64,000 nt of DNA from Pseudomonas cannabina. GTDB taxonomy: Bacteria; Pseudomonadota; Gammaproteobacteria; Pseudomonadales; Pseudomonadaceae. The notes under the pieces are model-generated. The model was not told the origin of the DNA and did no database searches. It was given only the letters and a program-made list of their open reading frames with translations. The stretch spans positions 5,750,001-5,814,000 of the forward strand of contig NZ_FNKU01000001.1 in the NCBI RefSeq assembly GCF_900100365.1, given 5' to 3'. Positions 37,624-45,763 of this stretch are shown piece by piece; positions within the stretch are counted from its first letter, which is position 1, and each line of letters starts with the position of its first letter. A program made the translations under genes and the position numbers.

Positions 37624-38877
37624 ATGCACTTCTCTATCCGGTTTCGCTCTATGTCCATGCGCTATCTCAGCCTGATTGCCGCGTTGCTGCTCGGCAGCCC
37701 GGTCGCACATGCGGATTTCGCCATTCCCGGTTTCGAACTGGTGCACACCGTCCCCGTCGGGACCGACCTGCACACCCCGGACCTGCGGGCGCCCGGCGAT
37801 GTCTGGCGCGAGCTAATCGGCGCGGCCCGCGAGCGTATTGATATCGAACAGTTCTACGTGGCAGATCAGCCAGGCTCGGTGATGGGCAAGGTGCTTGAAA
37901 GCCTCACTGCAGCGGGGCAGCGCGGGGTAAAAATACGCTTTCTGCTGGAAGAAAAGGGCCTGAAGCTTTCCGATCCAGAGACCCTTGAACGCTTGCGGGC
38001 AATCCCCAACCTGACCTTGCGGGTGCTTCCATACGCCAGGCTAACCGGCAGCGGCATCATCCACGCCAAGTTTTTCGTTGTGGATGGCCGGCAGGCGTTC
38101 ATAGGCAGTCAGAACTTCGACTGGCGTTCACTGGAACACATCCACGAAACCGGTTTGCGTATTGACGAGCCCACTGTCGTCCGCCAGACCCAGGCTGTGT
38201 TCGATCAGGACTGGCTTGCCCAGGCTGCCATCGCCGACGGCAAACCGGTGCCGGTGCCTGTTTCTGTGGCGCCTCCTGTCAGCGGCTCATCGCCCGGTGG
38301 CAATTATCTGGTCGCTAGCCCGCGGCGCTATAACCCATCGGGCGTGCGCGACTCCGAGACCGAACTGCCGCGTTTGCTGGCACAAGCCAAACGCGAGGTT
38401 CGTGTCCAGTTGCTGGACTACGCGCCCCTGTCCTATGGGCCTGATAAAACCCGGCCTTACTACGCGGTCATCGACAACGCCATCCGCAGCGCCGCCGCCC
38501 GTGGCGTCTCCATCAAGCTCATGGTTTCAGACTGGAACACCGGCATGCCTGAAGTCGCTTACCTGAAAAGTCTGGCCTTGGTGCCAAACGTGCAGGTGCG
38601 CATTGTTACATTGCCGATGGCTGCTCAAGGCTTCATCCCCTACGCACGCGTGATCCACAGCAAAACCATGGAAATTGATAACCAGATCGCCTGGGTCGGT
38701 ACCAGTAACTGGCTCGGCGGCTACCTCGACAACTCGCGCAATCTGGAAGTTGTGATGCACGACAGTAAGATGGCCACGCGCATTGGCCTGTTGCATGCAC
38801 AACTCTGGGATGGGCCATATGCACAGCCCATCGACATCAATCGTGACTATCCGGAACCGCATCCGGGCCAGCCTTGA
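37624..38877 (+). CDS. exported phospholipase D-like protein with two HKD motifs
   Basis: A protein of about 417 residues. A Sec signal peptide (RYLSLIAALLLGSPVAHA, about 14-31) precedes two PLD repeats. HKD-1 is IHAKFFVVDGRQAFIGSQNFD, near residue 140, and HKD-2 is IHSKTMEIDNQIAWVGTSN, near 345. Both have the full HxKxxxxD set, so a catalytic PLD fold is expected, acting in the periplasm or outside. Unlike cardiolipin synthases it has no membrane helices in the mature part. It is the last gene of the exbD-tonB-receptor-exbB operon, 63 bp after exbB, which suggests that it produces or processes the ligand imported by the receptor. Confidence 0.85.
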   Translation: MHFSIRFRSMSMRYLSLIAALLLGSPVAHADFAIPGFELVHTVPVGTDLHTPDLRAPGDVWRELIGAARERIDIEQFYVADQPGSVMGKVLESLTAAGQRGVKIRFLLEEKGLKLSDPETLERLRAIPNLTLRVLPYARLTGSGIIHAKFFVVDGRQAFIGSQNFDWRSLEHIHETGLRIDEPTVVRQTQAVFDQDWLAQAAIADGKPVPVPVSVAPPVSGSSPGGNYLVASPRRYNPSGVRDSETELPRLLAQAKREVRVQLLDYAPLSYGPDKTRPYYAVIDNAIRSAAARGVSIKLMVSDWNTGMPEVAYLKSLALVPNVQVRIVTLPMAAQGFIPYARVIHSKTMEIDNQIAWVGTSNWLGGYLDNSRNLEVVMHDSKMATRIGLLHAQLWDGPYAQPIDINRDYPEPHPGQP

Positions 38878-39004
38878 GGCTCATGGGCGAATAATGTGTC
38901 GGACAATCCAGGTCGTTACCTCTAGGCCCATACGCCAGCTTCAGCCACAATGACACACTTTACCCACCAGCCTGCTGCGGGCTGTAAACGGATTGGTGCT
39001 GCTG

Positions 39005-40192
39005 ATGACGTTCTCCTTCAAGCCATGGTCGCGGAGCCTGGCGCTCGCTTTGCCACTGGCCTTCTTGCTGACCGCGTGTGACAAATCCGATAAACCGGCT
39101 GCGCCGCCAGCCACGCCGCATACCACTTACTCTCAAGCCACCTGGGACGCGCTGCCAGCGGTTTCGGATGCTGATTTGCAGGCCGGTTTCGCTGCATGGC
39201 GCAGCGCCTGTGTTCGCCTCAAGGCCGATGCCGTGTGGGGGCCGACGTGTGCGGCAGCGGCAAGTCTTGCGGCTGCGCCGGACGCGGCGCAGATCCGTAC
39301 ATTTCTGCAGGAGCAGTTGCAGGTCTACAGCCTGCGCGCCGACAGCGGCAGCACCGATGGCCTGATCACCGGCTATTACGAGCCGGTCTATCCCGGCAGC
39401 CTGACCCAGACAGCGACCGCCAATGTGCCGGTGTATGGCATTCCGGATGATCTGATCGTGGTCAATCTGGACAGCATTTACCCGGAGCTCAAGGGCAAGC
39501 GCCTGCGCGGTCGGCTTGAGGGGCGAGTGCTCAAACCTTATGACGACGCTGCGACGATCAATGCAAAGGGCCTGAATGCGCCGGTCATTGCCTGGCTGAC
39601 CGACCCGATGGATCTGCAGTTCTTGCAGATTCAGGGCTCCGGGCGGGTCAGCCTGGAAGACGGCTCGCAACTGCGTCTGGGCTACGCCGATCAGAACGGT
39701 CGTCCGTATCGCGCTATTGGTCGCTGGCTGGTGGAGCAGGGCGAGTTGAAGAAGGAAGACGTGACCATGGGCAGCATCGCTGCGTGGGCCAAGGCGCATC
39801 CGGAGCGGATCAACGAACTGTTGGCCAGTAACCCGAGTTACGTGTTTTTCGGCCGTAACCCTGACAGCAACGAAGGTCCGCGTGGCTCGCTCAACGTGCC
39901 ACTGACGCCGGGTTACAGCGTGGCCATCGATCGCAAGGTGATTCCGCTGGGCAGTCTGCTCTGGCTGTCCACCACACGACCGGACGGCAGCAGCGTGGTT
40001 CGCCCGGTCGCCGCGCAAGACACCGGCGGTGCCATTGCCGGTGAAGTACGCGCCGACCTGTTCTGGGGCACAGGTGAAGAAGCCGGCAAGCTGGCGGGTG
40101 ACATGAAGCAGAAGGGCAACATCTGGTTGTTGTGGCCCAAGGGCGTGGCATTGCCTCAGGCGGATGTCGCTCAGACGCCAGCGAGTCAGTGA
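39005..40192 (+). CDS. mltA: membrane-bound lytic murein transglycosylase A
   Basis: A 395-residue lipoprotein. The signal peptide ends in lipobox LTAC with Cys25. The MltA barrel domain has TDGLITGYYEPVYPG (about 115-129), IQGSGRVSLEDGS and YRAIGRWL. The 3D domain has AAQDTGGAI with the catalytic Asp near 339 and RADLFWGTGEEA. It cleaves peptidoglycan to 1,6-anhydromuropeptides at the outer membrane. ATG at 39005 gives a proper lipoprotein signal; an upstream TTG (38993) is less likely. Confidence 0.95.
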   Translation: MTFSFKPWSRSLALALPLAFLLTACDKSDKPAAPPATPHTTYSQATWDALPAVSDADLQAGFAAWRSACVRLKADAVWGPTCAAAASLAAAPDAAQIRTFLQEQLQVYSLRADSGSTDGLITGYYEPVYPGSLTQTATANVPVYGIPDDLIVVNLDSIYPELKGKRLRGRLEGRVLKPYDDAATINAKGLNAPVIAWLTDPMDLQFLQIQGSGRVSLEDGSQLRLGYADQNGRPYRAIGRWLVEQGELKKEDVTMGSIAAWAKAHPERINELLASNPSYVFFGRNPDSNEGPRGSLNVPLTPGYSVAIDRKVIPLGSLLWLSTTRPDGSSVVRPVAAQDTGGAIAGEVRADLFWGTGEEAGKLAGDMKQKGNIWLLWPKGVALPQADVAQTPASQ

Positions 40193-40214
40193 TCAACAGC
40201 CGGGGTTTTTAAGC

Positions 40215-40256
40215 GGGAAGCTCTATGGCGTATTCGTGCCAGACATAGAGCTTTCC
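40215..40256. terminator. bidirectional hairpin between mltA and res
   Basis: Arms GGAAGCTCTATG and CATAGAGCTTTCC pair around a 16-base loop with one bulge, between convergent genes. Confidence 0.75.
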
Positions 40257-40279
40257 CTTCTGCCCGCTGTGCAAGCCGC

Positions 40280-40741
40280 TCACGTCAGCCGTGGGTCTAC
40301 ATCAAACGTCAGTTCTCGGGCCGTTGCGACAACGGCTTCGAACGCCGGATGCCGGACATTGAGCACGTAGTTCTGCTCGCGCGGAATGATCACGCTGGGT
40401 ACGGCCAGTGCCAGGCTTTGACCAGACGCCAGCCAGGCGTCGCCGAATGTGGCCGTGGCTTGTGGCGCGGGTTCTTCGCGCCAGTCGGGTGGCAGGGTGT
40501 CGGGGCGCGCGTTGAGGATAAGTTCTTCGGCGATCTGCAGTTCAAGCATTGCGTAATGCCGGGCCACGCCGGTGTTGTTCAGGTGAACCAGTATCTCCAG
40601 CAGCGCCAGCGATTCGCTGCCCGCGCAGTACAGGCACGCGTTGCCCTTGCTGTTCCAGCGTCCGCCGTAGAGCTTGGCACCTTCGCCGTCGAACGCTTGC
40701 GCCAGCCATTTGCGCTTTACCAGACGATAAACGGCAATCAC
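40280..40741 (-). CDS. res: RES-domain toxin (NAD+ phosphorylase type)
   Basis: A 153-residue RES-domain protein. The family residues for which it is named are visible: Arg28 in LYGGRWN, Glu49 in SLALLEILVHL and Ser in VPSVIIPREQNYVLN near 115, with Tyr5/Arg6 at the N terminus. Characterised RES toxins degrade cellular NAD+. The ATG overlaps the antitoxin stop by 4 bp (ATGA), so it is translated from the same message. Confidence 0.92.
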   Translation of the reverse strand: MIAVYRLVKRKWLAQAFDGEGAKLYGGRWNSKGNACLYCAGSESLALLEILVHLNNTGVARHYAMLELQIAEELILNARPDTLPPDWREEPAPQATATFGDAWLASGQSLALAVPSVIIPREQNYVLNVRHPAFEAVVATARELTFDVDPRLT

Positions 40742-41187
40742 GCGACCACTCCGTGCTCCAGCCGACCGATCAGGTCCAGCACGGCCTGGGCTTCGGCTGA
40801 GGTGGCGAGCATCTCCAGCGGCCTGCGATTACCCAGCCCGTGCACCGGATTGGCCAGCCACAGGCGGGTGGCTTCGGTGTCATCTTCGAACAGGTCCAGT
40901 GCTGCTTTATAGACGGCTGCCAGTCGAAACAGACGGTCACTTTCCTCGGCGTTGAAGCGCCGCACCTTGAGACGCCTCTGCAAGGTTGCCGGTGCGATGC
41001 CCAGATGTTCGGCCAGCGTCGAGCGGTTCAGGTCGGTGTAATGCGCCAGACGTTCGAACACCTCATAGGGCAAGCCGCTGTGCAATGCCGTGTGCAGGCG
41101 GGTGCCACGTGCCGGAATGCCCAGGTGCTGCCAGAAGTCGTCCTGCCGGGGCTTGGCGGGTTGGTAGTCGCTGATGGGCAGGGACAT
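40738..41187 (-). CDS. xre: Xre/MbcA/ParS-type antitoxin
   Basis: A 149-residue antitoxin with an Xre-like helix-turn-helix (YTDLNRSTLAEHLGIAPATLQRRL, about 50-74) and the C-terminal toxin-binding domain once called DUF2384 (TRLWLANPVHGLGNRRPLEML, about 107-127). Such antitoxins bind their RES or ParT toxin and repress their own operon. AGAGGTGAG precedes the ATG. Direct repeats just upstream are the likely operator. Confidence 0.92.
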   Translation of the reverse strand: MSLPISDYQPAKPRQDDFWQHLGIPARGTRLHTALHSGLPYEVFERLAHYTDLNRSTLAEHLGIAPATLQRRLKVRRFNAEESDRLFRLAAVYKAALDLFEDDTEATRLWLANPVHGLGNRRPLEMLATSAEAQAVLDLIGRLEHGVVA

Positions 41188-41213
41188 GACTCACCTCTCT
41201 GGTACGCAGTCGA

Positions 41214-41249
41214 TCTATCGAGTGATCGCTATTGAATCTATCACTTGAT
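41214..41249 (-). promoter_or_regulatory. direct-repeat operator candidate of the RES-Xre operon
   Basis: Two imperfect 13-bp direct repeats (TCTATCGAGTGAT at 41214-41226 and TCTATCACTTGAT at 41237-41249) lie 23 bp apart, about two helical turns, 27-62 bp upstream of the xre start. The layout suits cooperative binding by the Xre antitoxin. Confidence 0.5.
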
Positions 41250-41463
41250 AATAGGCCTGTTTGCCCGGCGGCGGTAGTGATCTGCAGCAATAGATGACGA
41301 CTTAAATTACAGAAACGTCAAAGAGCGCCGATTTAGGCTATAGGTTAGTTTGAATGTTATCGATAGAGCGTTACAGGCTCAGGCCATTCTCCCCCCGACA
41401 GTGCAGTCGAACCTGTACGTGCTGCTACCGTCGGCCTGATTTTTCTGCAGTGAGAACCACACG

Positions 41464-42468
41464 ATGTCCACGCTTGCGCTATTGATATGTGACGACTCGA
41501 ACATGGCGCGCAAGCAGTTGTTGCGTGCCTTGCCCGAAGACTGGGATGTGTCGGTCACACTGGCTACCCAAGGCCAGGAAGGTCTGGAGGCCATACGCAA
41601 AGGGCAGGGCCAGGTCGTGCTGCTCGACCTGACCATGCCGGTGATGGACGGTTACCAAACGCTGGCGGCGATTCGTGCCGAAAAACTGGACGCCAGGGTG
41701 ATCGTCGTGTCCGGCGACGTACAGGACGAAGCGGTGCGTCGAGTCATGGAGCTGGGTGCGCTGGCGTTCCTGAAAAAGCCGGCTGATCCGGACGAGCTCA
41801 AAAGCACGCTGGAGCGCCTCGGCCTGTTGGGCAAACCTGCGACGGCACCGGTGCCCTTGCCGGCGCTGAACAACAAGGGCGGGGTGATCAGCTTTCAGGA
41901 TGCGTTCCGGGAAACCGTCAACGTCGCCATGGGGCGCGCGGCAGCATTGCTGGCCAAGGTACTGTGGGTATTCGTGCAGTTGCCGGTGCCCAATGTGAAC
42001 ATGCTCGAAGTCGGCGAGTTGCACATGGCGCTGGCCGATGCGCACAGTGATCAGCGTTTGACGGCGGTATGCCAAGGTTACATCGGTGGCGGAATCGCCG
42101 GTGAAGCGCTGCTGATTTTTCATGACTCGGAAATCTCCGGCATCTCGCAACTGATGGGCGGCGATCATTCCGACAGTTCTGACATGGAAATGCTGCTGGA
42201 CCTGTCCACGATCCTGATCGGTGCCTGCCTGAGCGGCATCGCCGAGCAGATCGACATTGCCTTCTCGCAAGGCCATCCGCAGCTATTGGGCGCGCAGGGC
42301 GGGATCGATGAATTGATCCGCATCAATCAGCAGCGCTGGAAAAAAACGCTGGCGGTCGAAATCAGTTACAGCGTGGAAGGCCACAATCTGCATTTCGATC
42401 TGCTGATGCTGTTCACCGAAGACTCGGTCGAGCTGCTTACCAAAAAACTCGCCTACATGATGAGCTGA
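41464..42468 (+). CDS. response regulator with CheC-like phosphatase domain
   Basis: A 334-residue fusion. Residues 1-122 are a receiver domain with Asp10/Asp11, phospho-acceptor Asp55, Ser83 and Lys104 all present. Residues 140-334 look like a CheC/CheX-type domain: the first helix keeps ExxN (Glu150, Asn153 in FRETVNVAMG). The second copy (MLLDLSTILIGACLSG) has Thr where Asn is needed. A single working phosphatase site is therefore predicted, possibly switched by the receiver. No kinase gene is adjacent. It is followed after 3 bp by a PAS protein gene and is surely cotranscribed with it. Confidence 0.82.
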   Translation: MSTLALLICDDSNMARKQLLRALPEDWDVSVTLATQGQEGLEAIRKGQGQVVLLDLTMPVMDGYQTLAAIRAEKLDARVIVVSGDVQDEAVRRVMELGALAFLKKPADPDELKSTLERLGLLGKPATAPVPLPALNNKGGVISFQDAFRETVNVAMGRAAALLAKVLWVFVQLPVPNVNMLEVGELHMALADAHSDQRLTAVCQGYIGGGIAGEALLIFHDSEISGISQLMGGDHSDSSDMEMLLDLSTILIGACLSGIAEQIDIAFSQGHPQLLGAQGGIDELIRINQQRWKKTLAVEISYSVEGHNLHFDLLMLFTEDSVELLTKKLAYMMS

Positions 42469-42471
42469 CCC

Positions 42472-42954
42472 ATGAGCAACGCTATTGAAATCAACGAGCT
42501 TCATTGGTTGCTGGCCGTCACCCAGAACATTGACGTGGGCATTGTGGTGCTGGACCTGAACTACCGGGTCACGGTCTGGAATACGTTCATGGAAAACCGC
42601 TCAGGTGTGGTGCCTTATGTGGCCATCGACAAGACCTTTTTCGAGATTTTTCCCGAGGTCAACGCCAAGTGGTTCAGCAAGAAAATCGATAACGTCGTGA
42701 CCCTCGGCACGCCTGCGTTCACCATCTGGGAGCAGCGGCCGTACCTGGTGCGTTTCAAGAATTATCAGCCGATCACCGGGCAGGAGGAGTTCATGTACCA
42801 GAACACCACGCTGTTTCCGCTGCGCTCGACCACGGGCGCGATCAGCCATGTGTGTCTGGTGATCTATGACGTTACCGATGTGGCGGCCAACCGCAATCAG
42901 TTGCTGGCGGCCAACGACAAGCTACAGCAGCTGTCCGGCGTGGCGCCCGAGTGA
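42472..42954 (+). CDS. PAS-domain protein partner of the REC-CheC regulator
   Basis: A 160-residue single-domain protein. The PAS fold is supported by IDVGIVVLDLNYRVTVWNTFMENRSG (about 20-45), the FFEIFPEV loop and a C-terminal strand VCLVIYDVTDVAANRNQL. There is no kinase, HAMP, GGDEF or HTH output, so it must signal through another protein, most simply its operon partner. The ligand or cofactor is not evident. Confidence 0.8.
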   Translation: MSNAIEINELHWLLAVTQNIDVGIVVLDLNYRVTVWNTFMENRSGVVPYVAIDKTFFEIFPEVNAKWFSKKIDNVVTLGTPAFTIWEQRPYLVRFKNYQPITGQEEFMYQNTTLFPLRSTTGAISHVCLVIYDVTDVAANRNQLLAANDKLQQLSGVAPE

Positions 42955-43050
42955 TCAGCCTGCGCCCATGACCATCCAGCAAAGCCGCCCTGCGAGCTTG
43001 ATCGTCCTCGTGCTAGGATCGCGATTTTTCCGCTGACGCTCAGGGACATC

Positions 43051-44307
43051 ATGCGATCTCAAGCCACTCTCACTGTTATGCCTGTCGAGCGCCCGCTGGT
43101 CGGGCGCGTCAGCCCGCCGGGCTCCAAGTCGGTCACTAACCGGGCGCTGCTGCTGGCGGGCATGGCCAAAGGCACCAGTCGTCTGACCGGCGCGCTGAAG
43201 AGCGATGACACCCGGGTGATGTCCGACGCGCTGCGTCTGATGGGCGTGCAGGTCGATGAGCCGGATGACAGCACCTTCGTGGTGACCAGCAGCGGCCACT
43301 GGCAGGCACCTCAGCAGGCGCTGTTTCTCGGCAACGCCGGGACCGCGACGCGCTTCTTGACGGCAGCGCTGGCCAACTTCGAAGGCGATTTCGTGGTGGA
43401 CGGCGACGAGTACATGCGCAAGCGCCCGATCGGCCCGCTGGTCGATGCCTTGCAGCGCATGGGCGTGGACGTCAGCGCGCCCACTGGCTGCCCGCCGGTG
43501 GCGATCAAGGGCAATGGCGGGCTGGCGGCAGGCCGCATCGAGATCGACGGCAACCTGTCCAGCCAATATGTCTCGGCGCTGCTGATGGCCGGCGCCTGCG
43601 GCAAGGGCCCGCTCGAAGTGGCGCTGACCGGCAGCGAAATCGGTGCACGCGGTTACGTTGATCTGACCCTCGCCGCCATGCAGGCGTTTGGCGCAGAGGT
43701 CCAGGCCATCGGCGACTCAGCCTGGAAAGTCTCGGCCACTGGCTACCGCGCGACCGATTTCCATATCGAACCGGACGCCTCCGCCGCGACCTACCTCTGG
43801 GCTGCACAGGCCCTGACCGAGGGCAACATCGACCTCGGCGTGGCGAGCGACGCGTTCACTCAGCCAGATGCCTTGGCCAGCCAGATCATCGACCGCTTCC
43901 CGAACATGCCCGCCGTGATCGACGGTTCGCAAATGCAGGACGCAATCCCGACGCTGGCGGTGCTCGCAGCGTTCAATCGTCAGCCAGTGCGCTTTGTCGG
44001 CATCGCCAACCTGCGAGTCAAGGAGTGCGACCGTATTTCAGCCCTGTCCCAAGGCCTGTGCGCCATCGCGCCCGGCCTGGCGGTTGAAGAGGGTGACGAC
44101 CTGATTGTCAACGCCAACCCGGCCCTGGCAGGCACCACGGTCGATGCGTTGATCGACACCCACGCCGACCACCGGATCGCCATGTGCTTTGCATTGGCCG
44201 GCCTGAAAATCAAAGGCATCCGCATCTTGGACCCGGATTGCGTCGGCAAGACCTACCCCGGTTACTGGGATGCGCTGGCTTCGCTGGGTGTGAGTATTCA
44301 GCGCTGA
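43051..44307 (+). CDS. aroA: stand-alone EPSP synthase (3-phosphoshikimate 1-carboxyvinyltransferase)
   Basis: A 418-residue EPSP synthase of the shikimate pathway. It aligns along its length with E. coli AroA: PPGSKSVTNRALLLA at 22-36, LGNAGTATRF at 93-102, RKRPIGPLVDAL, SSQYVSALLMAG, the Glu of RVKECDRI and DHRIAMCFALAG. The loop equivalent to E. coli residues 96-101 (GTAMRP) reads GTATRF here, so Pro101 is replaced by Phe102. Changes at that proline are known to lower glyphosate sensitivity. Pseudomonads usually carry a larger fused prephenate dehydrogenase-EPSP synthase, so this may be a second copy. The gene is monocistronic. Confidence 0.9.
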   Translation: MRSQATLTVMPVERPLVGRVSPPGSKSVTNRALLLAGMAKGTSRLTGALKSDDTRVMSDALRLMGVQVDEPDDSTFVVTSSGHWQAPQQALFLGNAGTATRFLTAALANFEGDFVVDGDEYMRKRPIGPLVDALQRMGVDVSAPTGCPPVAIKGNGGLAAGRIEIDGNLSSQYVSALLMAGACGKGPLEVALTGSEIGARGYVDLTLAAMQAFGAEVQAIGDSAWKVSATGYRATDFHIEPDASAATYLWAAQALTEGNIDLGVASDAFTQPDALASQIIDRFPNMPAVIDGSQMQDAIPTLAVLAAFNRQPVRFVGIANLRVKECDRISALSQGLCAIAPGLAVEEGDDLIVNANPALAGTTVDALIDTHADHRIAMCFALAGLKIKGIRILDPDCVGKTYPGYWDALASLGVSIQR

Positions 44308-44365
44308 CAGATCAGGTTTATCGGCTCGGGAAGCCTTTAGGATTTCGAGACATCTTGAGCTGGCA

Positions 44366-44427
44366 ATCTACGGTTGTAGATACTATGTTTATACGTTGGG
44401 ATTGCATGCCTCGTATTAGGTATCTAC
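44366..44427 (+). promoter_or_regulatory. operator/promoter region of the chpSB toxin-antitoxin operon
   Basis: The palindrome ATCTAC-GGTT-GTAGAT (44366-44381) is followed by a further half-site GTATCTAC (44420-44427) pairing with GTAGATAC at 44376-44383. A weak -35 (TTGAGC, 44355) and -10 (TAGATA) would overlap the palindrome, the usual design for autorepression by the antitoxin complex. Confidence 0.5.
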
Positions 44428-44454
44428 AGTATTGCTACGTTATGAGGTGTCTTG

Positions 44455-44709
44455 ATGGAAGTGAAAATTCAGCAATGGGGCAATAGCGCTGCAATTCGTT
44501 TGCCCGCAAACGTGCTCAAGCAGATGAGCCTGTCTAGCGGAGATGTGCTTACGCTTGATGCGTCTGCAGAAGTCATCACGCTCAAACCCGCTAAAGCAAA
44601 GTTGCATTATCGATTGGCTGACTTGATGGCAAAATGTGATTTGAGCGCGCCTGAGCCCACAGAATTGGCCGAATGGAACACCATGCAGCCAATTGGACGT
44701 GAGGTTTGA
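44455..44709 (+). CDS. chpS: MazE/ChpS-type antitoxin
   Basis: An 84-residue SpoVT/AbrB-fold antitoxin. The N-terminal DNA-binding part is MEVKIQQWGNSAAIRLPANVLKQ, and the disordered acidic tail (LAEWNTMQPIGREV) is the toxin-binding arm. The match to E. coli ChpS (RWGNSAG) is better than to MazE. ATG at 44455 has GAGGTG five bases upstream. It overlaps the toxin start by 4 bp. Confidence 0.9.
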   Translation: MEVKIQQWGNSAAIRLPANVLKQMSLSSGDVLTLDASAEVITLKPAKAKLHYRLADLMAKCDLSAPEPTELAEWNTMQPIGREV

Positions 44710-45053
44710 AACGGGTCAAATTCAACCGGTCGGATATTGTGCGACTGAACCTGAATCCAACAGCAGGCCGCGAACAACAGGGCGATTTTCGTCCTGCGTT
44801 GATTCTGACGCCTGCGGCTTATAACGTATCGGGCCTTGTAATTATTGCGCCCATCACGCAGGGCGGCGACTTCGCTCGGTATGCCGGTTTCGCGGTGCCG
44901 TTGAGCGGTTCAGGTACCGAAACGCAGGGTGTCGTTCTTTGCAACCAGATTCGAACCGTCGACCTTGAGGCTCGTGGCGCAAAGCGTGTTGAATCAGTTC
45001 CCGAGATGGTAATTGACGATGTGCTGGCTCGCGTTCAAGCCCTTTTTGAATAG
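44706..45053 (+). CDS. chpB: ChpB/MazF/PemK-type endoribonuclease toxin
   Basis: A 115-residue mRNA interferase. The conserved GDIVxxxxxPxxGxEQQGxRPALIL pattern appears as SDIVRLNLNPTAGREQQG then RPALIL. APITQGGDFARYAGFAVPL and GVVLCNQIRTVDL match ChpB. The start is TTG within the antitoxin stop region, with the nearby GTGAGG too close for strong initiation. Low, coupled translation of the toxin is therefore expected. Confidence 0.9.
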   Translation: MKRVKFNRSDIVRLNLNPTAGREQQGDFRPALILTPAAYNVSGLVIIAPITQGGDFARYAGFAVPLSGSGTETQGVVLCNQIRTVDLEARGAKRVESVPEMVIDDVLARVQALFE

Positions 45054-45100
45054 CAGGTTTTGCTAGTTGCCTGGCTCCTCAATCTGCTCGCCGCCGCTTC

Positions 45101-45763
45101 TCAAATCCCGAAAAACGGCTGCATCATCCGCGCCAGCAGCCCATGAAAGCGCAGCTTCGATTCCGCGGCCAGCACGCAAATGCATTCCCGGTCGGGGTAG
45201 GCAATCGGCTGGTGCTGGATGTGGCTGTCGAGATCGGCCACGTCACCCAGGCCGAATTCACCCTGCACGTCGTAGTAAGCACCCTTGAGGACCATGGTCA
45301 TCTCGCCGCTTTCATGGCTGTGAACCGGCATGCTCACGCCCGGGGCGATTTTCAGCAGCATCAGGTTGCCATGCTCGATGCCCTCGGCGCGAACACGCTG
45401 TACACCGGGGACGAGGGTTTTCCATTTCAGCTCGCTCAGGTGACGACCGAAATGCGCCTGCATGCAGGTCGGCAACAAATCCGGGTCTTGGTTGGCTGCA
45501 GGCATTGAATGCAGGGGCGGTTCAACGCTTGTGGCCTGCTCATCCAGACGCGCCAGCATGGCCGAGCGGCCCTTGAGCGGCACAACCGTGCTGGTGTGCT
45601 GTTGCATCAGGACGCCGCCGATCTGCTCTGCCTGCCTGAGCCGCATTCTGCACTCGGCGCAGCGCTCCAGATGGGCGGCGGTGACCAGAGAGATGACCTG
45701 CGACAGCGCCCCCGATGCATAGCTGATCAGCGTTGCTTCATCCGGATGATGCAGTGGGCCCAT
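45101..45763 (-). CDS. chrR: ChrR-type zinc anti-sigma factor
   Basis: A 220-residue anti-sigma factor. Starting at MGPLHHPDE, the zinc ligands are His6, His31, Cys35 and Cys38, the same numbers as in Rhodobacter sphaeroides ChrR, which supports the ATG at 45763 over the adjacent ATG at 45766. The C-terminal cupin domain keeps a metal site (His148, His150, Glu154 in VHSHESGEM, and His181 or His184). In R. sphaeroides ChrR holds the sigma factor and releases it on singlet oxygen or organic hydroperoxide stress. GGAGGAG precedes the start; the sigma factor gene ends at its first base. Confidence 0.92.
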   Translation of the reverse strand: MGPLHHPDEATLISYASGALSQVISLVTAAHLERCAECRMRLRQAEQIGGVLMQQHTSTVVPLKGRSAMLARLDEQATSVEPPLHSMPAANQDPDLLPTCMQAHFGRHLSELKWKTLVPGVQRVRAEGIEHGNLMLLKIAPGVSMPVHSHESGEMTMVLKGAYYDVQGEFGLGDVADLDSHIQHQPIAYPDRECICVLAAESKLRFHGLLARMMQPFFGI

